A stretch of 64,000 bases of DNA from Serratia proteamaculans (GCF_008830365.1 NZ_WBKI01000001.1:1832837-1896836), one strand, 5' to 3'. Shown: positions 18,438 to 30,802, counted from the first letter of the stretch. Numbers and translations: made by a program. Notes: generated by a model from the letters alone, not told the origin.

Positions 18438-18914
18438 ATGTCGACCAGCATTACCATGATTGTCCCGGTGAAAAACACCGTACCCGGCATCAGCAAGGTT
18501 TTTAGCGCCCCCGGTAACGAAGGCCAGTTGCTGATGGCCAAACCGGTCAACCAGCAGCCGGAAGGCGGCAAGATGAAAGAAACCAAGGAAGCGGGCGGTA
18601 GCGATCAGGTAAAAGTGGCCGACAGCAGCGCCTCGGCACGGATCAAGTCGCTGAACAAACAAATCCAGGATCTGCAACAGAAGCTGGTGGATCTGAAAGA
18701 CTCGGATGCCGATCCCAAAGAGATAGAAAAGCAGAAACAGTTGATTCAGGCGCAGATCAAAATGCTGCAGGCCGAAATCGCGCGGATTCAGAAAGAAGAG
18801 ATGGAAAAACAGCAGGCAGAGCAAATGACCAAAACGGCTGACAGCGTTACCCCCGCCAAAGGCGACGGCATCAACCGCCCGACCGCGCTTAACGCCGTGG
18901 ATGTGTATATTTAA
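18438..18914 (+). CDS. FlxA-like coiled-coil protein, predicted flagellar regulon member
   Basis: 158-aa soluble protein without signal peptide or membrane segment. Residues about 60-120 form a heptad-rich coiled coil (ARIKSLNKQIQDLQQKLVDL and on to EIARIQKEEMEKQQAEQM), flanked by a low-complexity N-terminal part and a C-terminal tail. This layout fits the FlxA-like family; E. coli flxA is a FliA-dependent gene of unknown function. The excellent sigma-28 promoter at 18377-18403 independently links this gene to the flagellar class 3 regulon. GGGAGAG precedes the start. It ends 2 bases before the convergent yfeR stop. Function is unknown. Confidence 0.82.
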   Translation: MSTSITMIVPVKNTVPGISKVFSAPGNEGQLLMAKPVNQQPEGGKMKETKEAGGSDQVKVADSSASARIKSLNKQIQDLQQKLVDLKDSDADPKEIEKQKQLIQAQIKMLQAEIARIQKEEMEKQQAEQMTKTADSVTPAKGDGINRPTALNAVDVYI

Positions 18915-18915
18915 C

Positions 18916-19836
18916 TCAGTAATCCGCCTGCCGTTGGCGCTGCTGCTGCAACAACGCCGCCTGCTGTCCCACCACCTGCCAGATGACCTCTGCCGCCGGT
19001 GTCAGCGAGCGGTTTTTACGCCGCACCAGCATCAGCGCGCGGTTGATTTCCGGCACCAGCCGCCGAACCTTCAGCTGGCCCCCTTCCGGCAAGGGTAATG
19101 CCAACGCCGGAAAAATACTGATGCCGATACCTGCCGCCACCATCGGAAACAACGTAGCCGGGTGGCCAATCTCCTGCACCACCGTGGCTTCCACCCCTTG
19201 TTGGCGCAGTGCGCTGTCAATCAACGGTCGGCTGCCGGAGGCATAATCCTGCAACACTAAACGACTGCCGTTCAGCGCCGACCAGTGCACTTCGGGCAAT
19301 TCGGCAAACGGATGATCGTTACGGCACAGCAGCAGGAAAGGTTCGTGCAGGATCGGTTCACAGTCCAGATCCAACGCCTGCACCGGATCGACCACGATGC
19401 CAAAATCGACCTCGGCGTTGCGAATGCTGTGCAGCACCTGCTGTTGCGCCTGGTCACGCAGCATAATGCGGATCTCCGGATACTGCTTTTCCCCTGCGGC
19501 GATACATTGCGGCATCAGGTGCGCAGAGATGGTCTGGCTCGACGCCACCCGCACCGTACCACTGCGTAGCACGCCAAAGCTGCGCGCATCCAGCAATGAC
19601 GACTGTAATTCATCCAGCAATCGTTCAACGCGGTTGGCCAACCTCTGCCCGGCATCGGTCAGCAGCACTTCGCGGGTAGTGCGATCGAGCAGGCGCACGC
19701 CGATTTCCGCCTCCAGCTCTTTTACGCTGTGACTGACCGCCGACTGGGTCAGGCCAATCGCCTCACCGGCCCGGCTGAAACTGCGGTGCCGAGCAATGGC
19801 GACAAAAACCCTGAGTTGTTTAATCGAGTAATTCAT
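18916..19836 (-). CDS. yfeR: LysR-family regulator YfeR
   Basis: LysR-type regulator of 306 aa with N-terminal helix-turn-helix (about 1-60, [27 protein letters not shown]) and effector domain (about 90-295). It is divergent from the yfeH-type transporter exactly as in E. coli and Salmonella, where YfeR responds to osmolarity and controls yfeH (family knowledge). A palindrome in the 95-bp shared region is a good operator candidate. Confidence 0.9.
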   Translation of the reverse strand: MNYSIKQLRVFVAIARHRSFSRAGEAIGLTQSAVSHSVKELEAEIGVRLLDRTTREVLLTDAGQRLANRVERLLDELQSSLLDARSFGVLRSGTVRVASSQTISAHLMPQCIAAGEKQYPEIRIMLRDQAQQQVLHSIRNAEVDFGIVVDPVQALDLDCEPILHEPFLLLCRNDHPFAELPEVHWSALNGSRLVLQDYASGSRPLIDSALRQQGVEATVVQEIGHPATLFPMVAAGIGISIFPALALPLPEGGQLKVRRLVPEINRALMLVRRKNRSLTPAAEVIWQVVGQQAALLQQQRQRQADY

Positions 19837-19839
19837 GTT

Positions 19840-19861
19840 TTTTATTCATAAATGAATTAAA
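19840..19861. promoter_or_regulatory. Candidate YfeR operator
   Basis: ATTCAT-AA-ATGAAT perfect core (19844-19857) extended by TTT/AAA on the outside, in the AT-rich gap between divergent yfeR and yfeH and starting 4 bases before the yfeR ATG. Position and symmetry suit a LysR autoregulatory site. Confidence 0.5.
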
Positions 19862-19931
19862 TAAATCAATTTAATTATTATATCCCGTCGCGCGACAATG
19901 GGCGCATTGATTTTTCTTCGAGTATGCCGCC

Positions 19932-20930
19932 ATGAGATTTTTGCCCGATCGCTTTACCCTGACGCTGATCGCCACCGTGCTGCTGGCTTCGTTCCTGCCG
20001 GCGCGCGGCGAGTTCGTCGGTTGGCTGAACGCGTTGACCATCGCTGCCATCGCCCTGCTGTTCTTTATGCACGGTGCCAAGCTGTCTCGCGAAGCCATTC
20101 TGGCCGGCAGCAACAACTGGCGGCTGCACCTGTGGGTGATGTTCAGCACCTTTATTATTTTCCCGACGCTCGGCGTGCTGTTTAAATGGTGGTCGCCGGT
20201 CAACGTCAGCCCCGAGTTGTATTCCGGTTTTATCTACCTGTGCATTCTGCCCGCCACCGTGCAATCGGCCATCGCCTTTACCTCACTGGCGGGTGGCAAC
20301 GTGGCCGCTGCGGTGTGCAGCGCGTCGGCCTCGAGCCTGCTGGGGATTTTCATCTCGCCATTGCTGGTCGGGCTGTTGATGAACGTGCACGGTGAAACCG
20401 GCAGCCTGCAACAAGTGGGTTCCATCGTGCTGCAACTGCTGGTGCCGTTTGTCGCTGGCCATCTGTCACGGCCACTGATCGGCAAATGGATCGAACGCAA
20501 CCGCAAGCTGATCGGCAAAACCGACCAGACCTCGATTCTGTTGGTGGTGTATGCCGCCTTCAGCGAGGCGGTGACGCACGGCATCTGGCATCAGGTGGGC
20601 CTGGGTTCATTGGTGTTTATTGTGGTGGGCAGCCTGGTGCTGTTGACTATTGTGCTGGTGGTGAACACTTATATGGCACGCTGGCTGGGCTTTAATAAAG
20701 CCGACGAAATCACCATTGTGTTCTGCGGCTCGAAGAAAAGCCTGGCGAACGGCATCCCGATGGCCAATATCCTGTTCCCGGCCGCGACCGTGGGGATTAT
20801 GGTGCTGCCGTTGATGGTGTTTCATCAGGTGCAGTTGATGACCTGTGCGGTATTGGCTCGGCGTTATCAGAAGAAACAGCAGGAAAAGCAGTCGGCGCTA
20901 AGCGCAGAAGCAGAAACCGTACGGGGATAA
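19932..20930 (+). CDS. yfeH: YfeH, bile acid:sodium symporter-family transporter
   Basis: Polytopic inner-membrane protein of 332 aa from the bile acid/Na+ symporter (SBF, PF13593-type) family with about ten hydrophobic segments. Typical blocks are ALLFFMHGAKLSREAI near residue 40, LPATVQSAIAFTSLAGGNVAAA near 110 and IVFCGSKKSLANGIPMANIL near 260. Substrate is unknown; the family exchanges organic anions with sodium. It is divergent from yfeR, which probably regulates it. Confidence 0.9.
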   Translation: MRFLPDRFTLTLIATVLLASFLPARGEFVGWLNALTIAAIALLFFMHGAKLSREAILAGSNNWRLHLWVMFSTFIIFPTLGVLFKWWSPVNVSPELYSGFIYLCILPATVQSAIAFTSLAGGNVAAAVCSASASSLLGIFISPLLVGLLMNVHGETGSLQQVGSIVLQLLVPFVAGHLSRPLIGKWIERNRKLIGKTDQTSILLVVYAAFSEAVTHGIWHQVGLGSLVFIVVGSLVLLTIVLVVNTYMARWLGFNKADEITIVFCGSKKSLANGIPMANILFPAATVGIMVLPLMVFHQVQLMTCAVLARRYQKKQQEKQSALSAEAETVRG

Positions 20931-20966
20931 TAAAATGGGCGCGGCACAAATACCGCGCCCGGCAAC

Positions 20967-21181
20967 TCAAGTTCTCTTCAGCGGCTTGACCAGGTGGTCG
21001 AGCCCTTCGATTTTAATCGCCAACGTCATTTCCATCAGCATACCGAGTTTCCCCTGTGGGAACTCCCCTTTGCGGGCAAACCACAGCAGGTATTCTTCCG
21101 GCAGGTCAATCAACACTCGACCCTGGTACTTGCCGAACGGCATCAGGGTGTTGGCGATCTCGATCAGATTCTCTTTTTCCA

Positions 21182-21182
<1 letters not shown>
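20967..21182 (-). CDS. ypeB: DUF3820 protein YpeB
   Basis: 71-aa protein of the DUF3820 family, recognised by TLMPFGKYQGRVLIDLPEEYLLWFARKGEFP. Function is unknown. It starts in a 1-base overlap with the ligA stop, so it is cotranslated with the DNA ligase, as in E. coli. No signal peptide or membrane segment. Confidence 0.92.
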
Positions 21183-23206
<2,024 letters not shown>

Positions 23207-23219
23207 TCACCATCAAAGA

Positions 23220-23243
23220 TAAAAAACCCCCGGCAGGCGGGGG
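23220..23243 (-). terminator. Terminator between zipA and ligA
   Basis: On the minus strand: CCCCCG stem with 5-base loop, CGGGGG, then TTTTTT. It sits 39 bases after the zipA stop and 17 bases before the ligA start, so ligA expression depends on read-through or a promoter nearby. Confidence 0.8.
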
Positions 23244-23281
23244 CTTTGTTGTTACGGATGTTCAGTGCGTGTGGCCGTCGA

Positions 23282-24277
23282 TCAGGCGTTGTTTTCCAAC
23301 ACTTCACGAAGGCGCGCTTTGTAGGTTTCCAGCTTTTGCGGGGTCATCATGCGGCGCTCATCGTCCAGCACCACACCACCCACATCGTCGGCGATCCGCT
23401 GTGCCGACTGCAGCATCAGTTTGAAGTTCTGATTAGCGTCGCCATAAGACGGCACCATCATAAACATCGACACGCCCGGCGTAGAGAAATCGGACATCAT
23501 CTCAGGATCAAAGGACCCCGGCTTAACCATATTCGCCAGGCTGAACAGCACAGGACCGCTGCCCGCAGGACTGATATGGCGATGGAAGATACCCATTTCA
23601 CCAAACTGGAAGCCCGCCTGCAGTACGCTCTGCAGCAGAATTTCGCCGCCGATCACGCCACCCTGATGTGCGGTAACGTGCAGCACCAGTACGGTTTCTT
23701 TCAGTTTAGCCTTGATGGCAGCAGGCGCTGGCTGAGGCTCGTGTGCCACGGCTGGCTTCACTTCCGGCTGCGGCTGTTGAGCAGGTTCGGCGTGGAATGC
23801 CGGCTCTGCTACTGGTGCCACAGGCGGGAGATCGTCAACGCGCGGTTCACGGCGTGGCGCAGGCTGCTGCGGCTCGTCGTCTTCGTCCTGCGCGTAATTG
23901 TCCAACAGAATGTCATCATAATCCGGCCGCTGAGACAGCGGTGGCGGAGCCTGATGAGCAGCCGGTTGAACGGCACGCGGTGCTGGCTCAGCCGCCGGAG
24001 CGGGCTTGGGCGCAACCACGGGTTCTTCGCGAGCGGCATCAAAATGACCAAAGGACGGCTCATCTTCCGGGTGAGCGGAGCGTACACGCACCTCTCCCAC
24101 ACCTTCATCGAGTTCGTCGATCGGGGATTGTTCACGTTCCTTTTTGGAACGTTTGGCTGGGCGATCGCGAAAAAGCGATGAGCGTTCCTTACGACTGGTC
24201 CAAAGACCATGCAATAACAACGCTATTATGGCGATCGCGCCAACAACGATTAATATCAGACGCAAATCCTGCATCAT
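23282..24277 (-). CDS. zipA: ZipA, FtsZ-anchoring cell-division protein
   Basis: Inner-membrane division protein (331 aa) that tethers FtsZ to the membrane. The ATG at 24277 is chosen because [20 protein letters not shown] matches the conserved ZipA N-terminal membrane segment; the frame is open to 24349. Layout: one TM (about 6-25), a basic patch, a long Pro/Ala/Glu/Gln-rich linker (about 60-190), then the globular FtsZ-binding domain (from about 195, [12 protein letters not shown]). It is divergent from cysZ. Confidence 0.96.
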   Translation of the reverse strand: MMQDLRLILIVVGAIAIIALLLHGLWTSRKERSSLFRDRPAKRSKKEREQSPIDELDEGVGEVRVRSAHPEDEPSFGHFDAAREEPVVAPKPAPAAEPAPRAVQPAAHQAPPPLSQRPDYDDILLDNYAQDEDDEPQQPAPRREPRVDDLPPVAPVAEPAFHAEPAQQPQPEVKPAVAHEPQPAPAAIKAKLKETVLVLHVTAHQGGVIGGEILLQSVLQAGFQFGEMGIFHRHISPAGSGPVLFSLANMVKPGSFDPEMMSDFSTPGVSMFMMVPSYGDANQNFKLMLQSAQRIADDVGGVVLDDERRMMTPQKLETYKARLREVLENNA

Positions 24278-24498
24278 TGCTATCTCTGTTGTTCCAATAC
24301 ATTGCCACCGCGGCAAACATTCACTCTTTAACTCTATTTGCCCGAGCACACAAGTGCAAGTCCGTGCTGAACTTTATGCCAATAAAGATGATTATACTGC
24401 CTTTTTTTGCTGTTTTTTCAGCCAATGTCACCCTAGCCAGTAGAAAATCATCCCGATATGATAGCTAAGCCTGTTCAGACAAAGAGATAACTTAAGAT

Positions 24499-25260
24499 AT
24501 GTCCTATACGCAGTCACCTTCTCACTCCACCAACGGCCTTCATTATTTTGCCGAAGGCTGGCGCCTGATTTCGCGCCCGGGGATTAAACGCTATGTCGTA
24601 TTACCGTTACTGGTCAACGTACTGCTGATGGGGTCCGCCTTCTGGTGGTTGTTCAGCCAGCTAGGGGATTGGATCCCAAGCATGATGAGCCATGTCCCCA
24701 CCTGGCTGCAGTGGCTTAGCTATTTGCTGTGGCCGCTGGCGGTCATTTCCGTCTTGCTGGTGTTCAGCTATCTGTTCAGCACCATCACCAACCTGATTGC
24801 CGCCCCGTTTTGCGGCCTGCTGGCCGAACACCTGGAGGGCAGCCTGACCGGCAAGCCGCTGCCGGACACCGGCATCTTCGGCATTGTGAAAGATTTGCCG
24901 CGCATTATGGCGCGTGAATGGCGCAAACTGGCCTACTACCTGCCGCGCGCGCTGCTGCTGCTGATACTCTATTTCATTCCGGGCATTGGCCAGACGGTGG
25001 CGCCGGTGCTGTGGTTCCTGTTCAGCGCCTGGATGCTGGCGATCCAGTATTGCGACTACCCGTTCGACAACCACAAGGTGAGCTTCGCCGATATGCGCCG
25101 CGCACTGCGCCAGCATAAAACCGACAACCTGCAGTTTGGCGCGATGGTCAGCCTGTTCACCATGATCCCCATCCTTAATCTGGTGATCCTGCCGGTCGCG
25201 GTTTGTGGTGCTACTGCAATGTGGGTCGATCGTTACCGCCCACAATTCGTTCGTTCCTGA
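24499..25260 (+). CDS. cysZ: CysZ, sulfate permease
   Basis: Inner-membrane sulfate transporter of the CysZ/EI24 family (253 aa) feeding the cysteine pathway. Several hydrophobic segments are visible, with family blocks [41 protein letters not shown] and [19 protein letters not shown]. It precedes cysK as in E. coli but is separated by a terminator and a separate cysK promoter region. Confidence 0.95.
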   Translation: MSYTQSPSHSTNGLHYFAEGWRLISRPGIKRYVVLPLLVNVLLMGSAFWWLFSQLGDWIPSMMSHVPTWLQWLSYLLWPLAVISVLLVFSYLFSTITNLIAAPFCGLLAEHLEGSLTGKPLPDTGIFGIVKDLPRIMAREWRKLAYYLPRALLLLILYFIPGIGQTVAPVLWFLFSAWMLAIQYCDYPFDNHKVSFADMRRALRQHKTDNLQFGAMVSLFTMIPILNLVILPVAVCGATAMWVDRYRPQFVRS

Positions 25261-25297
25261 GTCGTTTTACTGACCGTTTCACGATTAATTCTTCGAC

Positions 25298-25322
25298 AGG
25301 GCGCGCAATCTGCGCCCTTATC
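25298..25322 (+). terminator. Terminator after cysZ
   Basis: AGGGCGC stem, 7-base loop, GCGCCCT, followed by TATCCTT; 37 bases after the cysZ stop. Confidence 0.65.
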
Positions 25323-25443
25323 CTTGTGCTTAAAACTTATTTCCTAATAACATATAGATATACCAATTCTTTACTTCCCTGCCGGTACTGTTAGCGTATG
25401 CTTTCGACGTTCCCCACATTTTCATAGAGTTAAAGGACGGGCT

Positions 25444-26412
25444 ATGAGCAAGATATATGAAGACAACTCATTAACAATCGGCCATACGCCGCTGGTTCGT
25501 CTGAACCGTATCGGCAACGGACGCATTCTGGCCAAGGTTGAATCACGCAACCCCAGCTTCAGCGTTAAATGCCGCATCGGTGCCAATATGATTTGGGACG
25601 CAGAAAAACGCGGCGTACTGGTTGCCGGCAAAGAACTGGTGGAGCCAACCAGCGGCAACACTGGTATCGCACTGGCGTTCGTCGCCGCAGCGCGCGGCTA
25701 TAAGCTGACGCTGACCATGCCGGAAACCATGAGCATCGAACGCCGCAAGCTGCTGAAAGCGTTGGGCGCCAATCTGGTGCTGACCGAAGGCGCTAAAGGC
25801 ATGAAAGGCGCGATCGCCAAGGCGGAAGAAATTGTCGCCACCGATCCCAACCGCTACCTCATCCTGCAACAGTTCAGCAACCCGGCTAATCCGGCGATTC
25901 ATGAACAAACCACCGGCCCGGAAATCTGGGACGACACCGATGGCGAAGTCGACGTTTTCATCTCCGGCGTCGGTACCGGCGGTACGCTGACCGGTGTCAG
26001 CCGCTATATAAAGAACACCAAGGGCAAGGCGATTACCACCGTGGCGGTGGAACCTACCGACTCCCCGGTGATCACCCAGGCGCTGGCCGGTGAAGAAATC
26101 AAACCGGGTCCGCACAAAATTCAGGGCATCGGCGCCGGCTTTATCCCCGGCAACCTGGATCTGGATCTGGTCGACCGCGTTGAGCAAGTCACCAACGACG
26201 AAGCCATCAGCATGGCGCGCCGTCTGATGGACGAAGAGGGCATTCTGGCGGGCATTTCTTCCGGCGCAGCAGTGGTTGCAGCGGTGAAACTGGCTGAAGA
26301 GCCCGAGTTCGCCGACAAGACCATCGTGGTGATTTTGCCGTCCTCCGGGGAGCGCTATTTGAGCACCGCTTTGTTCGCCGATTTGTTCACCGAACAAGAA
26401 TTACAACAGTAG
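25444..26412 (+). CDS. cysK: CysK, O-acetylserine sulfhydrylase A
   Basis: PLP enzyme (322 aa) that makes cysteine from O-acetylserine and sulfide. The Schiff-base Lys is in [11 protein letters not shown] (about residue 43), followed by the PLP-phosphate/substrate loop TSGNTG and the [10 protein letters not shown] motif. The upstream 183 bp contains an AT-rich stretch around 25330-25375 where the CysB activator site and promoter of cysK are expected. It is followed by a strong terminator before the pts operon. Confidence 0.98.
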   Translation: MSKIYEDNSLTIGHTPLVRLNRIGNGRILAKVESRNPSFSVKCRIGANMIWDAEKRGVLVAGKELVEPTSGNTGIALAFVAAARGYKLTLTMPETMSIERRKLLKALGANLVLTEGAKGMKGAIAKAEEIVATDPNRYLILQQFSNPANPAIHEQTTGPEIWDDTDGEVDVFISGVGTGGTLTGVSRYIKNTKGKAITTVAVEPTDSPVITQALAGEEIKPGPHKIQGIGAGFIPGNLDLDLVDRVEQVTNDEAISMARRLMDEEGILAGISSGAAVVAAVKLAEEPEFADKTIVVILPSSGERYLSTALFADLFTEQELQQ

Positions 26413-26434
26413 TGCCAACCGCGCACTAATCGCT

Positions 26435-26463
26435 AAAAAAGCACCTCCCGGGGTGCTTTTTTG
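26435..26463 (+). terminator. Terminator after cysK
   Basis: AAAAAAGCACC / GGTGCTTTTTT stem with a short C/G-rich loop; 22 bases after the cysK stop. A-run and T-run flanks make it potentially bidirectional. Confidence 0.9.
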
Positions 26464-26576
26464 TGGACTGGATCAAAGTTTATAGCAGTCAAAGATTGAT
26501 TTTACCCGCCAGCTTTAGTATTTAACGGTGCATTATTTCGATGCGCGAAATTAATCACCCTTCATTTCTGGTTTAA

Positions 26577-26590
26577 GCTGAATCGATTTA
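26577..26590. promoter_or_regulatory. Cra (FruR) operator upstream of ptsH
   Basis: GCTGAATCGATTTA matches the Cra half-palindromic consensus (GCTGAATCG-TT). It lies in the 395-bp cysK-ptsH gap (26413-26807). Just upstream, ATTATTTCGATGCGCGAAATTAAT (in two parts, about 26532-26555) resembles the E. coli ptsH P0 promoter region. Known pts control by Cra and CRP fits. Confidence 0.65.
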
Positions 26591-26637
26591 CTCATTTGTC
26601 GCCAAGGCGTTAAACACGGCATAATGGAGAGCGGATT

Positions 26638-26774
26638 AAAACGACGATGGAAGCCGAATTTTTTGATCTGAAGTGCCTAACTCGTCGTTTTCTGTTGCAT
26701 CAATGCTCGCCCCTGTACCATAGTCAGGCGCTAACCAGACAAGCTAAAGTCATACCCTTGGGCTAAACTTTAGC
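26638..26774 (+). promoter_or_regulatory. Structured ptsH leader
   Basis: Two perfect inverted repeats lie between the promoter region and ptsH. The first is AAAACGACGA (26638-26647) with TCGTCGTTTT (26682-26691). The second is AGCTAAAGT (26742-26750) with ACTTTAGCT (26767-26775), ending about 33 bases before the ATG. A 39-codon open frame starts at the ATG at 26647 and stops at 26766, but it has a poorly placed ribosome site. Whether this is a leader peptide or only a structured 5' UTR cannot be decided here. Confidence 0.4.
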
Positions 26775-26807
26775 TCCACAACACACCAATAAGTTGGGGA
26801 AACATCA

Positions 26808-27065
26808 ATGTTCCAGCAAGAAGTTACTATTACCGCTCCGAATGGTCTGCACACTCGCCCTGCCGCTCAGTTCGTGAAAGAAGCCAAAGGCTTCACGTCT
26901 GACATCACCGTAACCTCCAACGGTAAAAGCGCTAGCGCCAAAAGCCTGTTCAAACTGCAAACTCTGGGGCTGACTCAAGGGACCGTAGTGACCATCTCCG
27001 CTGAGGGTGAAGACGAGCAGAAAGCCGTTGAGCACCTGGTAAAACTGATGGCAGAGCTTGAGTAA
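26808..27065 (+). CDS. ptsH: PtsH, phosphocarrier protein HPr
   Basis: HPr (85 aa) relays phosphate from enzyme I to sugar-specific EIIA proteins. The active His15 is in [12 protein letters not shown], and Ser46 in [12 protein letters not shown]. The gene heads the ptsH-ptsI-crr operon; GGGGAAACATC precedes the start. Confidence 0.99.
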   Translation: MFQQEVTITAPNGLHTRPAAQFVKEAKGFTSDITVTSNGKSASAKSLFKLQTLGLTQGTVVTISAEGEDEQKAVEHLVKLMAELE

Positions 27066-27111
27066 TCGGCCCGTCTTCTTAGTTAACACCAGTCAAGAGT
27101 AAGGTAGGGTT

Positions 27112-28839
27112 ATGATTTCAGGCATTTTAGTATCACCGGGTATCGCTTTTGGTAAGGCTCTCCTACTGAAAGAAGATGAAATTGTCATCAACCGGAAGAA
27201 AATCTCTGCAGACGCTGTAGAGCAGGAAGTCCAACGTTTTCTTGATGGCCGCGCCAAGGCATCCGTGCAGTTGGAAGCGATCAAGACCAAAGCTGGCGAA
27301 ACCTTCGGCGAAGAGAAAGAAGCTATCTTCGAAGGCCATATCATGCTGTTGGAAGACGAAGAGCTTGAGCAGGAAATCATAGCCCTAATCAAAGATGATC
27401 TGGCTTCTGCGGACGCGGCTGCCTACACCATCATCGAAGGCCAGGCGAAAGCGTTGGAAGAACTCGACGATGAGTACCTGAAAGAACGTGCGGCCGACGT
27501 ACGTGACATCGGTAAACGCCTGCTGCAGAACATTCTGGGCCTGGCTATCGTCGATCTAAGCTCAATCCAGAACGAAGTGATCCTGGTAGCTACCGATCTG
27601 ACGCCGTCTGAGACCGCACAGTTGAACCTGGACAAAGTGCTGGGCTTCATTACCGATCTCGGCGGTCGTACTTCCCACACCTCCATCATGGCTCGCTCCC
27701 TGGAATTGCCGGCAATCGTAGGCACCAGCGACGTGACCAAGCAGGTGAAAAACGACGACTACCTGATTCTGGACGCGGTTAACAATAAAATTTACGTTAA
27801 CCCAACCGCTGACGTTATCGATCAGTTGAAAGCCGAACAGAACCAATATCTGACCGAGAAAAACGATTTGGCCAAGCTGAAAGATCTGCCGGCGATTACG
27901 CTGGACGGTCATCAGGTTGAAGTCTGTGCCAACATCGGCACCGTGCGCGACGTCGCAGGTGCAGAGCGCAACGGTTCTGAAGGTGTCGGCCTGTATCGTA
28001 CTGAATTCCTGTTCATGGACCGTGACTCACTGCCAACCGAAGACGAGCAGTTCCAGGCCTATAAAGCCGTTGCGGAAGCCGTAGGCTCACAGGCTGTGAT
28101 CGTCCGCACCATGGACATCGGCGGCGACAAAGACCTGCCGTACATGAACCTGCCGAAAGAAGAGAACCCGTTCCTCGGCTGGCGCGCCATCCGTATCGCC
28201 ATGGACCGCAGAGAAATCCTGCACGCCCAGCTGCGTGCCATCCTGCGCGCCTCCGCGTTCGGCAAACTGCGCATCATGTTCCCGATGATCATTTCCGTGG
28301 AAGAAGTCCGCGATCTGAAAGGTGAAATCGAGACGCTGAAAGCGCAACTGCGTGAAGAAGCCAAGGCATTTGACGAAACAATTGAAGTGGGCGTGATGGT
28401 GGAAACACCGGCCGCGGCAGTGATTGCTCACCACCTGGCGAAAGAAGTCGACTTCTTTAGTATTGGGACAAACGATCTTACCCAGTATACTCTGGCGGTA
28501 GATCGCGGCAACGAGCTGATTTCTCATCTCTATAACCCGATGTCCCCATCAGTGCTTAGCCTGATCAAACAGGTTATTGATGCATCTCACGCAGAAGGCA
28601 AGTGGACCGGTATGTGCGGTGAACTGGCTGGCGATGAGCGTGCTACACTGTTGTTATTGGGCATGGGGCTGGATGAGTTCAGCATGAGTGCGATTTCAAT
28701 CCCGCGCATCAAGAAAATTATTCGTAATACAAATTTCGAAGATGTGAAGGCGTTGGCAGCGCAAGCCTTGGCACAGCCAACGGCGCAAGATCTGATGAAT
28801 TGCGTGAATAAATTCATCGAAGAAAAGACGCTCTGCTAA
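27112..28839 (+). CDS. ptsI: PtsI, PTS enzyme I
   Basis: 575-aa PEP-dependent kinase that starts the PTS cascade by autophosphorylating His189 ([10 protein letters not shown], 185-194). It has an N-terminal HPr-binding/phospho-His part and a C-terminal PEP-binding TIM barrel with [18 protein letters not shown] and the late GMCGELAGD containing the catalytic Cys. It lies 46 bp after ptsH in the same operon. Confidence 0.99.
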   Translation: MISGILVSPGIAFGKALLLKEDEIVINRKKISADAVEQEVQRFLDGRAKASVQLEAIKTKAGETFGEEKEAIFEGHIMLLEDEELEQEIIALIKDDLASADAAAYTIIEGQAKALEELDDEYLKERAADVRDIGKRLLQNILGLAIVDLSSIQNEVILVATDLTPSETAQLNLDKVLGFITDLGGRTSHTSIMARSLELPAIVGTSDVTKQVKNDDYLILDAVNNKIYVNPTADVIDQLKAEQNQYLTEKNDLAKLKDLPAITLDGHQVEVCANIGTVRDVAGAERNGSEGVGLYRTEFLFMDRDSLPTEDEQFQAYKAVAEAVGSQAVIVRTMDIGGDKDLPYMNLPKEENPFLGWRAIRIAMDRREILHAQLRAILRASAFGKLRIMFPMIISVEEVRDLKGEIETLKAQLREEAKAFDETIEVGVMVETPAAAVIAHHLAKEVDFFSIGTNDLTQYTLAVDRGNELISHLYNPMSPSVLSLIKQVIDASHAEGKWTGMCGELAGDERATLLLLGMGLDEFSMSAISIPRIKKIIRNTNFEDVKALAAQALAQPTAQDLMNCVNKFIEEKTLC

Positions 28840-28888
28840 ACTTCCACGACACTGGAACGCCGCCCAATTTAATGCTTAGGAGAAGATC

Positions 28889-29398
28889 ATGGGTTTGTTC
28901 GATAAATTGAAATCTCTGGTTTCTGATGACAAGAAAGACACGGGCACTATCGAGATCGTAGCTCCACTTTCTGGCGAAATCGTTAATATCGAAGATGTAC
29001 CTGACGTAGTATTCGCTGAAAAAATCGTTGGCGACGGTATTGCTATCAAACCAACGGGCAACAAAATGGTTGCTCCGGTTGACGGCACTATCGGTAAAAT
29101 TTTTGAAACCAACCATGCTTTCTCTATCGAATCCGACAGCGGCATCGAGCTGTTTGTCCACTTCGGTATCGACACCGTTGAACTGAAAGGCGAAGGCTTC
29201 AAACGCATCGCTGAAGAAGGCCAGCGCGTCAAGAAAGGCGATGTGGTCATCGAGTTCAATCTGGCCCTGCTGGAAGAGAAAGCCAAGTCTATCCTGACGC
29301 CGGTCGTTATCTCCAACATGGACGAGATCAAAGAGCTGATCAAACTGTCCGGTACCGTGACCGTTGGCGAGACCCCGATCATCCGCATCAAGAAGTAA
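28889..29398 (+). CDS. crr: Crr, glucose-specific EIIA
   Basis: EIIA-Glc (169 aa), central signal protein for catabolite repression and inducer exclusion, and phosphoryl donor to EIICB-Glc. The phosphorylated His is in [15 protein letters not shown] (His91 counting Met) and the partner His in IFETNHAFS (His76). The amphipathic N-terminus [12 protein letters not shown] matches the membrane-tethering helix of the family. A TAGGAGAAGATC site precedes the start. It ends before a perfect terminator. Confidence 0.99.
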   Translation: MGLFDKLKSLVSDDKKDTGTIEIVAPLSGEIVNIEDVPDVVFAEKIVGDGIAIKPTGNKMVAPVDGTIGKIFETNHAFSIESDSGIELFVHFGIDTVELKGEGFKRIAEEGQRVKKGDVVIEFNLALLEEKAKSILTPVVISNMDEIKELIKLSGTVTVGETPIIRIKK

Positions 29399-29415
29399 TA
29401 GCGAATGAACGCAAG

Positions 29416-29440
29416 AACGGCGCCCTCGGCGCCGTTTTTT
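29416..29440 (+). terminator. Terminator after crr
   Basis: Perfect 9-bp stem AACGGCGCC-CTC-GGCGCCGTT followed by TTTT, 18 bases after the crr stop. Confidence 0.93.
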
Positions 29441-29473
29441 ATGTCTGTGATTTGTGCAACGTCGCGATAGCGA

Positions 29474-30802
29474 TTAACTCCAGCGTGGAATGCGTAGGGT
29501 AATCACCAGCCCTTCCTGTTCGCCGTTGCGCGCTTCAACCTGGCCGCCATGTGCCAGTACCACCTTGCGGGTGATCGCCAGCCCCAACCCGTAGCCCTTG
29601 CCCGACATCGCCGATTTCACCCTGACGAACGGATCAAAGATACTCGAAAGCTTCGACTCTTCCACTCCCGGCCCCTGATCGCTGACCTCAATCTGGAACC
29701 GTTGCTCGATACGCGTTAGCACCACCGTCACCCGCTGTCCGTGGCTGGAGAACCGTAACGCGTTACGCACGATATTATCCACCGCACGTCGCATCAGTTC
29801 GGCATTGCCCTTGACGGTGTAATCCACGTCCGAACTGGCCTGCAGCACGATTTCCACCCCAGGGATCTGGGCTTCATAACGCGCATCGCTCACCACCGCG
29901 TCCACCAGCCCGTACAGATCGAAATACTCTTCATCCGGCAGGCTGTTGCTCTCGGCACGTGACAGCGCCAGCAGTTCGCCAATCATTTTATCCAGCCGCC
30001 CTGCTTCATGCTCAATGCGCTGCAGCGAGTTCTCTACGTTGCCCTCATTCTGCCGCGCCAGGCCAATCGCTAATTGCAAACGGGCCAGCGGCGAACGCAG
30101 CTCGTGCGAAACATCGTGCAGCAACTGCTCACGGGCGCTGACCAACAGTTCCAGCCGTTCGGCCATGCTGTCAAAGTCACGCGCGACCTCAGAAAGTTCA
30201 TCATGCCGTCGGCGCATCGCCGGGAACAAACGTACCGACAAATCCCCCTGCGCCACGCGATCAAAACCGTCACGCAGCTTGCGCATTGGCCGGGTCAGGT
30301 TCCAGGCCAGCACCGCACTGAACAACAGCCCCGCCAGCCCCCCAACCCAAAGCATTGGCGCGGGAATATTGAAGAAATGCGAACGCTTGTTGGGACGATA
30401 CTCTTCCCGCAGGCCACGCATGTCGTAACTCAGCCAATAGCCGTTACCGCCCTCACCTTTTACCCAGGCGGTGATCGCTTTCGGCATCCGACGGCCTTCA
30501 AACACCGGCTCCTCGGGTTCTGGTGCCGGTGGCTGCGGCATGGGGGTCACAGACAGCAAACGTCGGTCATCATCTGACCAGTCTTTCAGCATCGCATTCA
30601 GCGCAGGCATGCCACCGCTGCGCAGTTGGGTGGCGGCCGACGTCAATTGCAGCGTGATCACCCGCCGGGCCATGGCATTTTCCGGCGGTTCGTAGCGATC
30701 GCCATACAAGGAAAAAGCGACCCACAGCGCCTGGGTCATGATGATAAAGGTCAGCCAGAAGCCGAGCAGGATTTTCCAGAAGAGTCTTCCGCGCATGGGC
30801 AT
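29474..30802 (-). CDS. CpxA-like sensor histidine kinase
   Basis: Membrane histidine kinase (442 aa). TM1 is at about 10-33, followed by a periplasmic loop containing a proline/glutamate-rich stretch (about 85-100), TM2 at about 148-168, HAMP at about 169-222, HisKA with phospho-acceptor His233 in HDVSHELRSP, and HATPase (NIVRNALRFS, DQGPGVEE, GYGLGLAI). The overall plan and the SPLARLQLA H-box are CpxA/RstB-like, but it is not the cpxA locus. It overlaps the upstream regulator stop by 1 base (TAATG). It is divergent from a MacAB-like pump, so regulation of efflux or envelope stress is a reasonable guess. Confidence 0.85.
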   Translation of the reverse strand: MPMRGRLFWKILLGFWLTFIIMTQALWVAFSLYGDRYEPPENAMARRVITLQLTSAATQLRSGGMPALNAMLKDWSDDDRRLLSVTPMPQPPAPEPEEPVFEGRRMPKAITAWVKGEGGNGYWLSYDMRGLREEYRPNKRSHFFNIPAPMLWVGGLAGLLFSAVLAWNLTRPMRKLRDGFDRVAQGDLSVRLFPAMRRRHDELSEVARDFDSMAERLELLVSAREQLLHDVSHELRSPLARLQLAIGLARQNEGNVENSLQRIEHEAGRLDKMIGELLALSRAESNSLPDEEYFDLYGLVDAVVSDARYEAQIPGVEIVLQASSDVDYTVKGNAELMRRAVDNIVRNALRFSSHGQRVTVVLTRIEQRFQIEVSDQGPGVEESKLSSIFDPFVRVKSAMSGKGYGLGLAITRKVVLAHGGQVEARNGEQEGLVITLRIPRWS

